DNA of 64,000 nt from Streptomyces sp. NBC_01268 (lineage in GTDB: Bacteria > Actinomycetota > Actinomycetes > Streptomycetales > Streptomycetaceae), in assembly GCF_036240795.1 (NCBI RefSeq), contig NZ_CP108454.1, positions 372,001 through 436,000 of the forward strand, written 5' to 3'. The position numbers and the translations under genes were made by a program. Shown here piece by piece: positions 36,649 to 44,373 of the stretch; position 1 is the stretch's first letter; each line of letters begins with the position of its first letter. The notes below the pieces were generated by a model. It had not been told where the DNA came from. It did no database searches and worked only from the letters and a program-made list of their open reading frames with translations.

Positions 36649-37700
36649 AGACCGAGAAGTGGATCGTCAGCGAGCACAACGACGGTGTCCCGGACGTGGA
36701 CCGGATGTACGTGAAGGTGGTGGAGGACCTCGACACCGAGCTCGCCGACGACGAGATGCTGCTGCGCACCCGGTACGTCTCCGTGGACCCGTACCTCCAG
36801 GGCATCGCCCTGGACACTCCGGTCGGCGACCACATGGGCGCCGACTCGATCATGGAGGTGCTGGCGGCGGGACCGCGCGCCAGGTTCGCCGTCGGTGACC
36901 TGGTCCAGGGCTTCGGCGGCTGGCGGACGCACCTGGTCAGCACCGGTGCCCCGTCGCTGTGGCAGACCGGGACCTTCCCGATGGTCTTCCCCGCCTACCG
37001 CCGGTTGGACCCGGCCCACTACGACGACGCGCTGCCGCTGAGCACCGCGCTCGGCGTGCTGGGCGGTGCGGGCATGACCGCCTGGGGCACCCTGAACCGG
37101 TTCATGAGCGTCCGGCCCGGCGACACGCTGGTGATCAGCGGCGCGTCCGGCGCGATCGGCACTCTGGTGGGCCAGTTGGCCAAGCGTTCCGGCGCGCGGG
37201 TGGTCGGCACCACCGGTTCGCCGGAGAAGGCGGCCCGGCTGACGGCGCTCGGCTTCGACGCGGTGGTCGCCTTCCGGCACGGCGGGGACTCCGGCCAACT
37301 GCGCGAGGACCTCGCCAAGGCGGCCCCCGGCGGGGTCGACAAGTACTTCGACAACCTCGGCGGGGTCATCACCGACACCGTCTTCCCCATGCTCAACGTG
37401 GACAGCCAGGTCGCGGTCTGCTGGCAGTGGGCCAGCCAGGTCGGCGGCGAGTGGTCCGGCCCTCGCCTGCTGCCGTACATCATGTTCCCCCGCACCACGA
37501 TCCGCGGGATCTTCGCGCTGGAGTGGTTCACCGACGAGAACTGGGCGGCCCTGCACGCCGACCTCGGCCCGCTGGTCCGCGGCGGGGAGGTCCGGTACCA
37601 GCAGACCGTGCACCGGGGCTTCGACAGCATCCCCGCCGCCTACCGCAGCCTGTACACCGACCGGGCCGGATCCTTCGGCAAGGTCCTGGTCGAGCTGTGA
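36645..37700 (+). CDS. ftdE: NADPH-dependent MDR-family reductase (PTM cyclase)
   Basis: 351 residues from a TTG at 36645 with AGGAG upstream; it overlaps the previous stop by 4 bases. The N-terminal GroES-like part has LLRTRYVSVDPYLQG. The nucleotide-binding part has GGAGMTAWGTL, the loop ISGASGAIGTLVGQLAK and YFDNLGGVITDTVF. No zinc ligands are seen, so it belongs to the zinc-independent leukotriene B4 dehydrogenase/2-alkenal reductase type. The homologues IkaC, PtdC and FtdE add hydride to the polyene and form an inner ring. Next gene overlaps by 4 bases. Confidence 0.88.
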   Translation: MKTEKWIVSEHNDGVPDVDRMYVKVVEDLDTELADDEMLLRTRYVSVDPYLQGIALDTPVGDHMGADSIMEVLAAGPRARFAVGDLVQGFGGWRTHLVSTGAPSLWQTGTFPMVFPAYRRLDPAHYDDALPLSTALGVLGGAGMTAWGTLNRFMSVRPGDTLVISGASGAIGTLVGQLAKRSGARVVGTTGSPEKAARLTALGFDAVVAFRHGGDSGQLREDLAKAAPGGVDKYFDNLGGVITDTVFPMLNVDSQVAVCWQWASQVGGEWSGPRLLPYIMFPRTTIRGIFALEWFTDENWAALHADLGPLVRGGEVRYQQTVHRGFDSIPAAYRSLYTDRAGSFGKVLVEL

Positions 37701-38779
37701 ACCGCGGGTACACCCGGTCCTTCACCGAGGGACCGAGCCCGGCCGACGCCCACGCGCCGAGCCTGCCGTACCCCGACGGCTGGTTCGCGGTGGCGTTCTC
37801 CTCGGAGCTGGTGCCGGGCACGGTGCTGACCCGGCCGCTCCAGGGCGAGGACGTGGTGCTCTACCGGCTCCGCGACGGCGGGGTCCGGGCGGTCCGGCCG
37901 TACTGTCCGCACCTGGGGGCCCACCTCGGGCTCGGCTCGGTGGAGGGGGACGACCTCCTGTGCCCCTTCCACCGGTTCGCCTTCGGCCCCGACGGCTCCT
38001 GCGTGCGCACCGGGTACGGCACGCCTCCCCCGCCGTCGTCCGACCTGACCCTGCTGCCGGTGCGCGAGGTCAACGACACCGTCTTCGTCTGGCGGCACCA
38101 TGACGGTCGGTCCCCGGACTGGGAGCTCCCGGCCTGGCACACCCTCGGCGCGCGGGCCCCCCGCCTCGCCACCTGGGAGATGGCGGGCCACAGCCAGGAC
38201 GTGGTCGAGAACGCGGTGGACCTCGGCCACTTCACCCCCCTGCACGGCTGGGGCGAGTCCGAGGTCGCCGAACCCGCGGTGTTCGAAGGACGGAGCTTCC
38301 GGGTGTCGGTCCGCTCCCGCGAGCGGGTGCCGCTGCTGGGCGAGAGCCCGCTGGAGGTGACGCTGGAGGGCTGCGGCATCAGCCGCGTCCACGTGTGCAC
38401 CGCCCTCCCGAGGTTCGGCGTGCGCACCTGCGCCATGTACGCGGCCACGATGATCACGCCCGGCGCCTTCCAGTTGCGGCAGGCGAGTTGGCTGGACGTG
38501 GCCGAGCCGGACGCGCTTCCGGCTCCGGTGGGCCGGTGGCTGAGCCGGTCGGCGGCGCGCCTTCTGGCCGGGGTGATGTTCCGGGGGAACTGCGAGTTCG
38601 TCGCCCAGGACTTCCCGGTGTGGGCGACCAAGCGCTACCAGTCCCCGCCCCGGCTGGCCCGGGGCGACGGTCCGATCGGACCGTTCCGGCACTGGGCCCG
38701 CCAGTTCTATCCGGCGGACCCGCTGCGGGCGCACGTGCCGTCGTCGGTCCGCGCGGCGGAGGGGAGCAGGGCGACCTGA
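37697..38779 (+). CDS. Rieske [2Fe-2S] non-haem iron oxygenase, last gene of the PTM operon
   Basis: 360 residues from a GTG at 37697 that overlaps the stop of the reductase (GTGA). The Rieske cluster ligands are Cys70-x-His72 (YCPHLGAHLG) and Cys89-x-x-His92 (LCPFHRFAF). The mononuclear iron site is in VVENAVDLGHFTPLHG: Asp175, His178 and His183. The layout resembles KshA, Neverland/DAF-36 and related hydroxylases or desaturases of steroid-like molecules. Electrons must come from a ferredoxin and reductase encoded elsewhere, since none is in the window. In frontalamide-type clusters this position holds a cytochrome P450. The four-gene chain of 4-base overlaps makes a PTM tailoring role very likely; the reaction is unknown. 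Confidence 0.88.
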   Translation: MNRGYTRSFTEGPSPADAHAPSLPYPDGWFAVAFSSELVPGTVLTRPLQGEDVVLYRLRDGGVRAVRPYCPHLGAHLGLGSVEGDDLLCPFHRFAFGPDGSCVRTGYGTPPPPSSDLTLLPVREVNDTVFVWRHHDGRSPDWELPAWHTLGARAPRLATWEMAGHSQDVVENAVDLGHFTPLHGWGESEVAEPAVFEGRSFRVSVRSRERVPLLGESPLEVTLEGCGISRVHVCTALPRFGVRTCAMYAATMITPGAFQLRQASWLDVAEPDALPAPVGRWLSRSAARLLAGVMFRGNCEFVAQDFPVWATKRYQSPPRLARGDGPIGPFRHWARQFYPADPLRAHVPSSVRAAEGSRAT

Positions 38780-38815
38780 AGGGCGGGCCGGAGGCACCAT
38801 GCCGCTGGGCCGAAG

Positions 38816-38849
38816 CTGACGGCGCTGACGGCACTGACGGCACTGACGG
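38816..38849 (+). repeat. 9-bp tandem repeat (four units) after the PTM operon
   Basis: CTGACGGC(G/A) occurs at 38816, 38825, 38834 and, partial, 38843. It lies in the 89-base gap between the Rieske gene and the convergent response regulator gene. The TGACGGC core is the same heptamer that is amplified at 43558-43599. Confidence 0.8.
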
Positions 38850-38868
38850 ACGGCACCGACGGCGCGGG

Positions 38869-39513
38869 TCAGCGGCGCAGGTAGGCCAGGACCGCGAGGA
38901 CGCGCCGGTTGTCGTCGGCGGACGGTTCGATGTGCAGCTTCGTGAAGATGCTCGCCGTGTGTTTGGCGATGGCGCTCTCGCTGATGTGGAGGGTGTGGGC
39001 GATCGCCGCGTTCGAGCGGCCTTCGGCCATCAGCGTGAGGACGTCGTGTTCGCGCGGGGTCAGCGTGGAGGTGTTGCCGCGGGCGTCGCTGCGGGCGAGG
39101 AGCCGGGCCACGACCTGCGGGTCGAGGACGGTGCCGCCGGCGGCGACGGTCCGTACCGCGTCGACGAACTGGGCGGTGTGGGTCACCCGGTCCTTGAGGA
39201 GGTAGCCGACGGCTCCCTCGCCGCCGGCCAGGAGCTCCTGGGCGTAGAGCTGGTCGACGTACTGGGACAGGATGAGCACCGGGAGTCCGGGACGGTCGCG
39301 GCGGGCGTCGAGTGCGGCCCGCAGTCCTTCGTCGGTGAAGCCCGGCGGCAGGCGGACGTCGATGACGGCGACGTCCGGCCGCTGCTCGTGCAGTGCCCGC
39401 CGCAGCCCGGGCTCGTTGTCGACGGCCGCGACCACGTCGAAGCCGTGTTCGCGCAGGGTCCTGGTCAGTCCGTCGCGGAGGAGGAAGAGGTCTTCGGCGA
39501 GGACGACGCGCAC
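38869..39513 (-). CDS. NarL/LuxR-type response regulator
   Basis: 214 residues from a GTG at 39513 behind GGAG. The receiver domain has VVLAEDLFLLRDGL and the phosphoacceptor Asp52 in VAVIDVRLPPG, then LILSQY and the conserved Lys in GYLLKDRV. The C-terminal LuxR helix-turn-helix is LTPREHDVLTLMAEGRSNAAIAHTL (shown as adjoining halves LTPREHDVLTLMAEG and RSNAAIAHTL). The gene overlaps the histidine kinase gene by 49 bases, so the pair is one two-component system. Target genes are unknown; the CPBP gene upstream is in the same operon. Confidence 0.9.
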   Translation of the reverse strand: MRVVLAEDLFLLRDGLTRTLREHGFDVVAAVDNEPGLRRALHEQRPDVAVIDVRLPPGFTDEGLRAALDARRDRPGLPVLILSQYVDQLYAQELLAGGEGAVGYLLKDRVTHTAQFVDAVRTVAAGGTVLDPQVVARLLARSDARGNTSTLTPREHDVLTLMAEGRSNAAIAHTLHISESAIAKHTASIFTKLHIEPSADDNRRVLAVLAYLRR

Positions 39514-40754
39514 GATATCTCCAGGGTCGCGAGGGTGGGTCCGCCCGGTGGGCTGTGGAGGGTGAGGGTGCCGTCGAAGGCGAGCAGCCGGCGGCGCACG
39601 CCGGGCAGTCCGCCGCCGGTGGCCGCGTCCGCACCGCCTCGGCCGTCGTCGGCGACGCTCACCCGCAGGACTCCGGCGTCGTGGCCGAGGCCGATGCGGA
39701 CCTCCCGGCCGCCCGAGTGCTTGCCCGCGTTGGCGAGCAGCTCGGCGACGGCGAAGTACGCGGCGGACTCGACGGCCGCCGGGAGGCGTCCGGGAGGCAG
39801 GGCGTTGTCCACGTGCACGTCGAGGAAGCTGTCCAGGGCCAGCGAGCGGACGGCGTCGCCCAGGCCCCGGTCGGCGAGGACCGGCGGCAGGATGCCGTGC
39901 ACGAGCTCCCGCAGGTCCTGCAGGGCCCGTTCCGAGGTCGCGCGTACCTCGACGAGCAGGGCGCGGGCCGCCGGCGGATCGGTGTCCAGGAGCCGGGTCG
40001 CCTGCTCCAGCGTCATCCCCAGGGCCACCAGGCGGGCCTGCGCACCGTCGTGCAGGTCCCGCTCGATGCGGCGCAGTTCGGCGGCCTGCACGTCCAGCGC
40101 GTCGGCCCGGGTGCCCGTCAGGTGGTCGATCCTGCGGACGAGTTCGGCGGTGTACGGGGCGGCGAGGGCTCGGGCGCTCCAGCGGGCGTGCCCGGCGAGC
40201 ACCCGGGGCGCGAGCGTCCCGGCGGCGGCGACGAAGGCGAGGCCCAGGGCCATGGCGGCCGTCATGGTCGCGGTGGACCGGACGGGCACGAAGGCGTACC
40301 AGTTCCCGTCCCCCAACTCCCGCCACACGAAGGGCTGTACGAGCAGGGCGAACGCCCCGTACCAGAACAGGCACAGCGGCACCGCCACGAGCAGACCGCC
40401 CGTGACGGGCTCCAGCCACGCCCAGCGCAGCTCGCGCCAGAAGACCTCGTCGCCGAGCAGCGCCCTGGTGGTGCCGGGCAGCGGCGTGGGCGGACCGGCC
40501 CGGCGGCCGGACCGGTCGGCGGCACGCTGCCGCTGCCGGTCGGCGCGCCGGCGCAGGGCCGCCGCCGCGGGCGGCAGGAGCGGGAAGCCGAGGCCCACGG
40601 GCAGCAGGAGCAGCGCGCCGACCACGAGAGCGCCGCACAGGGGCAGGAGCAGAGCGCTCAGCGAGTGCCGCTGGCACTGCACGAGAGCCGTCCAGGCCGT
40701 CCGTCCGCCGCCCGCCCAGACCCCCCGCCCCGTCCTCACCGGTCGTTCCCCCAT
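39465..40754 (-). CDS. Sensor histidine kinase of the HisKA_3/NarX type
   Basis: 429 residues from the ATG at 40754. Two hydrophobic hairpins in the first ~190 residues form the membrane sensor, with a charged loop between them. The dimerisation box is ELRRIERDLHDGAQARLVAL, with phosphoacceptor His235. The ATPase domain has LLANAGKHSGG (N box) and VADDGRGG (G1). The last residues (Ser/Thr-rich) overlap the response regulator start. This is the standard actinobacterial kinase partner of NarL-type regulators; no ligand can be inferred. Confidence 0.9.
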   Translation of the reverse strand: MGERPVRTGRGVWAGGGRTAWTALVQCQRHSLSALLLPLCGALVVGALLLLPVGLGFPLLPPAAAALRRRADRQRQRAADRSGRRAGPPTPLPGTTRALLGDEVFWRELRWAWLEPVTGGLLVAVPLCLFWYGAFALLVQPFVWRELGDGNWYAFVPVRSTATMTAAMALGLAFVAAAGTLAPRVLAGHARWSARALAAPYTAELVRRIDHLTGTRADALDVQAAELRRIERDLHDGAQARLVALGMTLEQATRLLDTDPPAARALLVEVRATSERALQDLRELVHGILPPVLADRGLGDAVRSLALDSFLDVHVDNALPPGRLPAAVESAAYFAVAELLANAGKHSGGREVRIGLGHDAGVLRVSVADDGRGGADAATGGGLPGVRRRLLAFDGTLTLHSPPGGPTLATLEISCASSSPKTSSSSATD

Positions 40755-40755
40755 G

Positions 40756-41589
40756 TCAGAGCGCGCCGTGTCGCGCCGCCGCGATCGTAACCCCCGGCGC
40801 CCGCGCCCCCGCCCGTACCGTCCACAGGGCCGCCGCGGCCAGGCAGGCCGCCCCGAACAGGAGCATCGGCGCCACCGCGCCCGACTCCTCGTCCATGAAC
40901 AGCAGCATCCCCAGGTTCACCAGGGCGTGGAAGCCGCCCGCGAGGAGCAGACGGCCCGCCCGGATCCGTTCGAGGGCGAGCCCGAGGACGACGGACAGCG
41001 CGACCGTCGCCGTCAGGAACCCGGCCGCGTACGCCGGGGCCTGCGCGAACACCCCGACATGCCACACCCCCCACACCAGACCCACGAGCACCGGGGCGGT
41101 GAGCGGCCCGAAACGCGTCCGCAACAGTGGTTGCAGCAGGCAGCGCCAGCCGATCTCCTCGCCGCACGCGCCCAGCAGCTGCGCCACCACCACGAGGAGG
41201 AAGGGATGCGACAGCGTGCGCGGATCGGTGGACACCGGCCCGTCGTGCACCAGCGCGTACCCGCCCGCCGAGACCGCGATGATCAGCGGCGCGGTCGGCA
41301 GCAGCCACCTGGCGCGCGAGCGGGCACCGGAGGCACCTCCACTCGACGGCCCGGCCGCGTCCGGGGCCGCGCGCAGCACCCCGGCCAGGCGCCGCCGGAT
41401 CCGCGCGGGCCACAGCGCCGCCAGCGCGAGCACCCCCGCCGCGGGCCCGAACTGCGTCAACTGCACCACCTCGGGCGGTATCCCGGTCGCCGGCTGCACC
41501 GCGCCGAACAACCCCGCCGCGACGAACGCCACGACGAGGAAGACCCCCGCCTCCGCCTTCCAGCCCCACGACCCCATACCTCTGCTCAC
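40756..41589 (-). CDS. CPBP-family intramembrane metalloprotease
   Basis: 277 residues; start at 41589, or at the internal ATG 41577. About eight transmembrane helices are visible. The CPBP/Abi motifs are GEEIGWRCLLQPLL (EExxxR) and GVWHVGVFA (conserved His), followed by the third motif region near ALVNLGMLLF. Family members include type II CAAX prenyl proteases and bacteriocin-immunity proteins. It ends one base before the kinase start, so it is first in an operon with the two-component system and may help process a signal peptide or protect against one. Confidence 0.85.
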   Translation of the reverse strand: MSRGMGSWGWKAEAGVFLVVAFVAAGLFGAVQPATGIPPEVVQLTQFGPAAGVLALAALWPARIRRRLAGVLRAAPDAAGPSSGGASGARSRARWLLPTAPLIIAVSAGGYALVHDGPVSTDPRTLSHPFLLVVVAQLLGACGEEIGWRCLLQPLLRTRFGPLTAPVLVGLVWGVWHVGVFAQAPAYAAGFLTATVALSVVLGLALERIRAGRLLLAGGFHALVNLGMLLFMDEESGAVAPMLLFGAACLAAAALWTVRAGARAPGVTIAAARHGAL

Positions 41590-41698
41590 CCCACGGCTCG
41601 GTCCGTCCCTGTCACCACCGACTCTCCCGCCCCGCGCGGGCCCGGACCCTGGACACGGCTCCCGAACCCGGGTGCACCTGGGTACACCCCGTCGGTCT

Positions 41699-42373
41699 TC
41701 ACGGGTGGTGCTGTCGGGCGAAGGGGCCGTTCAGGGCCGCCCACTGCAGGAGCAGGATGGTCTTGCCGTCGGTGATGCGTCCGTCGCGCGTCATGGCGAG
41801 GGCCTGGGCGAAGGGGAGTTCGAGGACTTCGATGTCCTCTCCGTCTTCCTCGAGTCCGCCGCCGGTGCCGGTCCGGTCGGCCGGGGTGTAGGGGCCGGCG
41901 AAGAAGTGGAGGCGTTCGGTGACGGAGCCGGGGCTCATGTAGGCGTCGAGGACGTGGGTGAGCGGGCCGAGGGTGACGCCGAGTTCTTCGGTGCTCTCGC
42001 GACGGATCGCGGTGAGCGGGTCGTCGGCGTCGAGCAGCCCTGCCGCGGCCTCGATGAGCATGCCGTCGGGGTGGTCGTTCACGTAGGCCGGGTAGCGGAA
42101 CTGGCGGGTGAGCAGGACGCATCCGCGTGCGGTGTCGTACGGCAGGACGACGGCGCCGTTGCCGCGGTCGTAGGTCTCGCGCTGCTGGGACTCCCAGCGC
42201 CCGTCGCGGCGGCGGTAGTCGAAGGTGGTGCGGCGCAGGACGTGCCAGCCCTGGGAGGTGAGTTCGACGTCGCGGACGCGGACGTCGGGGTTGCGGTCCA
42301 GGTCGCGTCCGGTCCGGTCGAGGGCGGTGCGTCCGCGGTGGTCGGGAGTGTCGATGCCGGGGCGGTTCGTCAT
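41699..42373 (-). CDS. NUDIX hydrolase, ADP-sugar/GDP-mannose pyrophosphatase-like
   Basis: 224 residues from the ATG at 42373. The order of strands (DYRRRDGRWESQQRETYDRG, GAVVLPYD, VLLTRQFRYPAY) is that of the NudK/AdpP group that cleaves nucleoside diphosphate sugars. The Nudix box is GLLDADDPLTAIRRESTEEL then GV. The RESTEELG core is intact, but the first acidic position holds Asp instead of the usual Glu. Its start overlaps the end of the DUF4406 gene by 4 bases, giving a two-gene operon divergent from the DeoR regulator. Confidence 0.88.
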   Translation of the reverse strand: MTNRPGIDTPDHRGRTALDRTGRDLDRNPDVRVRDVELTSQGWHVLRRTTFDYRRRDGRWESQQRETYDRGNGAVVLPYDTARGCVLLTRQFRYPAYVNDHPDGMLIEAAAGLLDADDPLTAIRRESTEELGVTLGPLTHVLDAYMSPGSVTERLHFFAGPYTPADRTGTGGGLEEDGEDIEVLELPFAQALAMTRDGRITDGKTILLLQWAALNGPFARQHHP

Positions 42374-42753
42374 GCGGTCTCCTGCGGGGTGCGGCGGGGG
42401 ATCTCGGCCACGTCGTGGTAGACGGGCAGGCCGCGGCGGCGGGCGGTGGCGACGTCCTGGTCGGCGCCGGCCGAGTCGCCGGGCAGGCGCAGCACGGCGT
42501 CGCAGTGGGCGAGCAGGCGGTCGGCGGTCGGGTAGAGCACCCGGTCGGCGAGGGGGTCGGTGGGGGCCGCGCCGGCGGAACGCAGGACGGGCAGGGCGAT
42601 CCACTCCCCGATGACGGGGAGGTGGCCGGCCTCGAAGACGGGCCAGGCGGCGGTTTCGAGGCGGGCGAGGTTGGCTGCCATCGCCTGCGGGTCGCCGTCG
42701 GTGCCGGAACGGTAGGGGCCTGCGATCAGGATGAGCATGGGCTTGTCGGTCAC
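42370..42753 (-). CDS. DUF4406-type protein (nucleoside 2-deoxyribosyltransferase-like fold)
   Basis: 127 residues from a GTG at 42753; an ATG at 42765 is possible. The sequence opens with MLILIAGPYRSG, the glycine loop of DUF4406 and nucleoside deoxyribosyltransferase-like proteins. PVFEAGHLPVIGEW and VLYPTADRLLAHCDAVLRLPGDS follow, then SAGADQDVATARRRGLPVY, which closes the fold. It probably binds a nucleotide or nucleoside. Translational coupling to a NUDIX hydrolase suggests a nucleotide-salvage or house-cleaning role. It starts 48 bases from the divergent DeoR gene, which likely regulates it. Confidence 0.8.
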   Translation of the reverse strand: MTDKPMLILIAGPYRSGTDGDPQAMAANLARLETAAWPVFEAGHLPVIGEWIALPVLRSAGAAPTDPLADRVLYPTADRLLAHCDAVLRLPGDSAGADQDVATARRRGLPVYHDVAEIPRRTPQETA

Positions 42754-42768
42754 AGGCGCTAACATACA

Positions 42769-42782
42769 TGCAGAAGTGTGCA
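42769..42782. promoter_or_regulatory. Dyad in the deoR/NUDIX divergent promoter
   Basis: TGCA, six bases, TGCA at 42769-42782 sits between the two divergent starts (42753 and 42802), in AT-richer DNA (AACATACATGCAG). It is the only dyad in this 48-base region and so the best guess for the DeoR operator. Confidence 0.35.
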
Positions 42783-42801
42783 AGAACAGGAAGGAACGTG
42801 A

Positions 42802-43560
42802 ATGCTGGCCGCCGAACGACGCGATCACCTGCTCGGTCTGCTCGCCCGTACGGGAAAGATCGTCGCCAAGGACGTCGCCGCCGAACTGGGCATCTCCGAG
42901 GACAGCGTGCGGCGGGACCTGCGCGACCTCGCCGCCGAGGGACTGTGCCAGCGGGTCTACGGGGGCGCGCTGCCCGTGTCCCCGGCGGTGGTCGACTACG
43001 GCGCCCGGCAGACCGTCGCCCCGGACGGAAAACGGAAGGTCGCCGCGGTGGCCGCCGGGCTGGTCCGGCCGGGCGGGGCGCTGATCCTCGACGGCGGCAC
43101 CACCGCCCTCGCCGTCGCCCGCGCGCTTCCCGGCGATCTCGCGTGCACCGTGATCACCCACAGCCCGACGATCGCCGCGGCCCTGCTCGACCATCCGCTG
43201 GCGGAGCTCTACCTGCTCGGAGGCCGCGTCTTCAAGCACTCGGCGGTCACCTGCGGCGCCGCCGCGGTCGAGGCCGCGCAGAACGTCTCCGCGGACCTCT
43301 GCCTGCTCGGCGTCACAGGCGTCCATCCCGAGGCGGGACTGACCACGGCGGACTCCGAGGAAGCGGCGATGAAGCGCGCCCTGTCCGCTCGGGCCGCCGA
43401 CACGTACGTCCTCGCCTCGTCCGAGAAGATCGGCACCGCTTCACGGTTCCGCGTCCTGCCCTGGGAGAAGGTCACCGGGGTCATCACCGACGCCGACCCC
43501 CGCCACACCGTCGTCGAACAGCTCACGGCGCTGGGCGTGGCGGTCCTGACGGCCGACTGA
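42802..43560 (+). CDS. DeoR-family transcriptional regulator
   Basis: 252 residues from the ATG at 42802 after AGGAAGG. The N-terminal helix-turn-helix is AAERRDHLLGLLARTGKI then VAAELGISEDSVRRDLRDLA, and VYGGALP closes it. The C-terminal DeoR sensor has GKRKVAAVAAGLV, LDGGTTALAVARAL, LLGGRVFKHSAVTCG and CLLGVTGVHPEAGLTT, a phosphosugar-isomerase-like pocket. Members are usually repressors released by a sugar phosphate. The adjacent divergent DUF4406-NUDIX operon is the obvious target. Its TGA stop is the first base of a tandem heptamer repeat. Confidence 0.92.
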   Translation: MLAAERRDHLLGLLARTGKIVAKDVAAELGISEDSVRRDLRDLAAEGLCQRVYGGALPVSPAVVDYGARQTVAPDGKRKVAAVAAGLVRPGGALILDGGTTALAVARALPGDLACTVITHSPTIAAALLDHPLAELYLLGGRVFKHSAVTCGAAAVEAAQNVSADLCLLGVTGVHPEAGLTTADSEEAAMKRALSARAADTYVLASSEKIGTASRFRVLPWEKVTGVITDADPRHTVVEQLTALGVAVLTAD

Positions 43561-43599
43561 CGGCTGACGGCTGACGGCTGACGGCTGACGGCTGACGGC
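43558..43599 (+). repeat. Six tandem copies of TGACGGC
   Basis: A perfect 7-bp array of six units that begins with the TGA stop codon of the DeoR gene. Two TGGATGGC units and a last TGACGGT follow, to about 43627. A 7-bp unit would shift any reading frame, so the array lies outside coding sequence. It fills part of the gap to the convergent TetR gene. Confidence 0.9.
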
Positions 43600-43667
43600 T
43601 GGCTGGATGGCTGGATGGCTGACGGTCGGCGGCGGGCCGGGCGCGGCTGCCCCAGGGCGGCCGCGGC

Positions 43668-44288
43668 TCAACGAGCCGCGGCGGGCGGCCAGTCGGGGGC
43701 CGGGTCGGCGGGGAGCAGGGGCCGCAGGGCACCCAGCACGGCACCGATGCAGGTGTCGCGGAGTTCGGTGCGGGTGCAGGTCTCCTGGGTGAGCCAGTCC
43801 ACGCACAGGACCTGGACGAAGACGAGCCAGGCCTTCAGTGCCGCGGAGACGGCGGCGCGCGTGTCCGCGTCGGCGAGCGGGAGCACACCGAGCAGGCGCG
43901 AGCGCAGGGCGTCGAGTTCGTTCGTCATGATCGTCTGGATGACCGGGTCACCGGCGAGCACGCGGTTGGCGGCGAGCACGGCATGGCGGTTCGCGACGAA
44001 GTAGTCGAGATGGGCGTCCAGGCCCTGCGCCAGCTGCTCGGCGAGCGTGGCGTCGGGGTCGAGCCGGGTCGCCTCCAGGAGCCGGTCGGCCGCCTGCTGA
44101 TAGACCGCCGCGAAGAGCGCTTGCTTGCTCGGGAAGTGCTGGTACAGCAGGGCGCGGGACACCCCTGCCCGCTGGGCGACCTCCTCCATCAGCACCTTGT
44201 CGTAGGGGGTGGCGGAGAAGAGCAGCGCGCCCACGGCCAGGAGCTGGGCGCGTCGGTCGGCGGGGGTCAGGCGTCTACGGGGCGGCAC
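43668..44288 (-). CDS. TetR-family transcriptional regulator
   Basis: 206 residues from the ATG at 44288. The helix-turn-helix is RRAQLLAVGALLFSATPYDK then MEEVAQRAGVSRALLYQHFPSKQALFAAVY. The ligand-binding part ends in QVLCVDWLTQETCTRTELRD. It faces the DUF4345 gene across a 54-bp inverted repeat that fits a TetR operator, so it probably represses that gene and itself. The inducer is unknown. Confidence 0.92.
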   Translation of the reverse strand: MPPRRRLTPADRRAQLLAVGALLFSATPYDKVLMEEVAQRAGVSRALLYQHFPSKQALFAAVYQQAADRLLEATRLDPDATLAEQLAQGLDAHLDYFVANRHAVLAANRVLAGDPVIQTIMTNELDALRSRLLGVLPLADADTRAAVSAALKAWLVFVQVLCVDWLTQETCTRTELRDTCIGAVLGALRPLLPADPAPDWPPAAAR

Positions 44289-44301
44289 CCGACCAGACTA
44301 C

Positions 44302-44355
44302 TTGACATGTGTCCACTAAGGGGCCGTACCGTGGCCCTTAGTAGACACACGTCAA
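44302..44355. promoter_or_regulatory. Long inverted repeat, TetR operator in divergent promoter
   Basis: TTGACATGTGTCCACTAA at 44302-44319 is repeated inverted as TTAGTAGACACACGTCAA at 44338-44355 (16 of 18 matches). The arms continue inward with GGGGCC/GGCCC. Each arm looks like a -35-type TTGAC followed by a half operator, so the two divergent promoters appear to be mirror images. It is positioned between tetR (44288) and the DUF4345 gene (44374). Confidence 0.7.
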
Positions 44356-44373
44356 CTAAAGGGGGACGGGGTC

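Noticed and set aside
39465..41589. CPBP-kinase-regulator operon as the PTM cluster regulator
   Set aside because: It converges with the cluster end and is a separate operon; no shared regulatory motif was found, so only proximity supports the link.
38395..41775. Plus-strand 1126-residue open frame over the two-component genes
   Set aside because: It is antisense to genes with clear kinase, receiver and CPBP motifs and has no domain itself.
43558..43627. CRISPR array
   Set aside because: The repeats are 7 bp, directly adjacent and without spacers; no cas genes are in the window.
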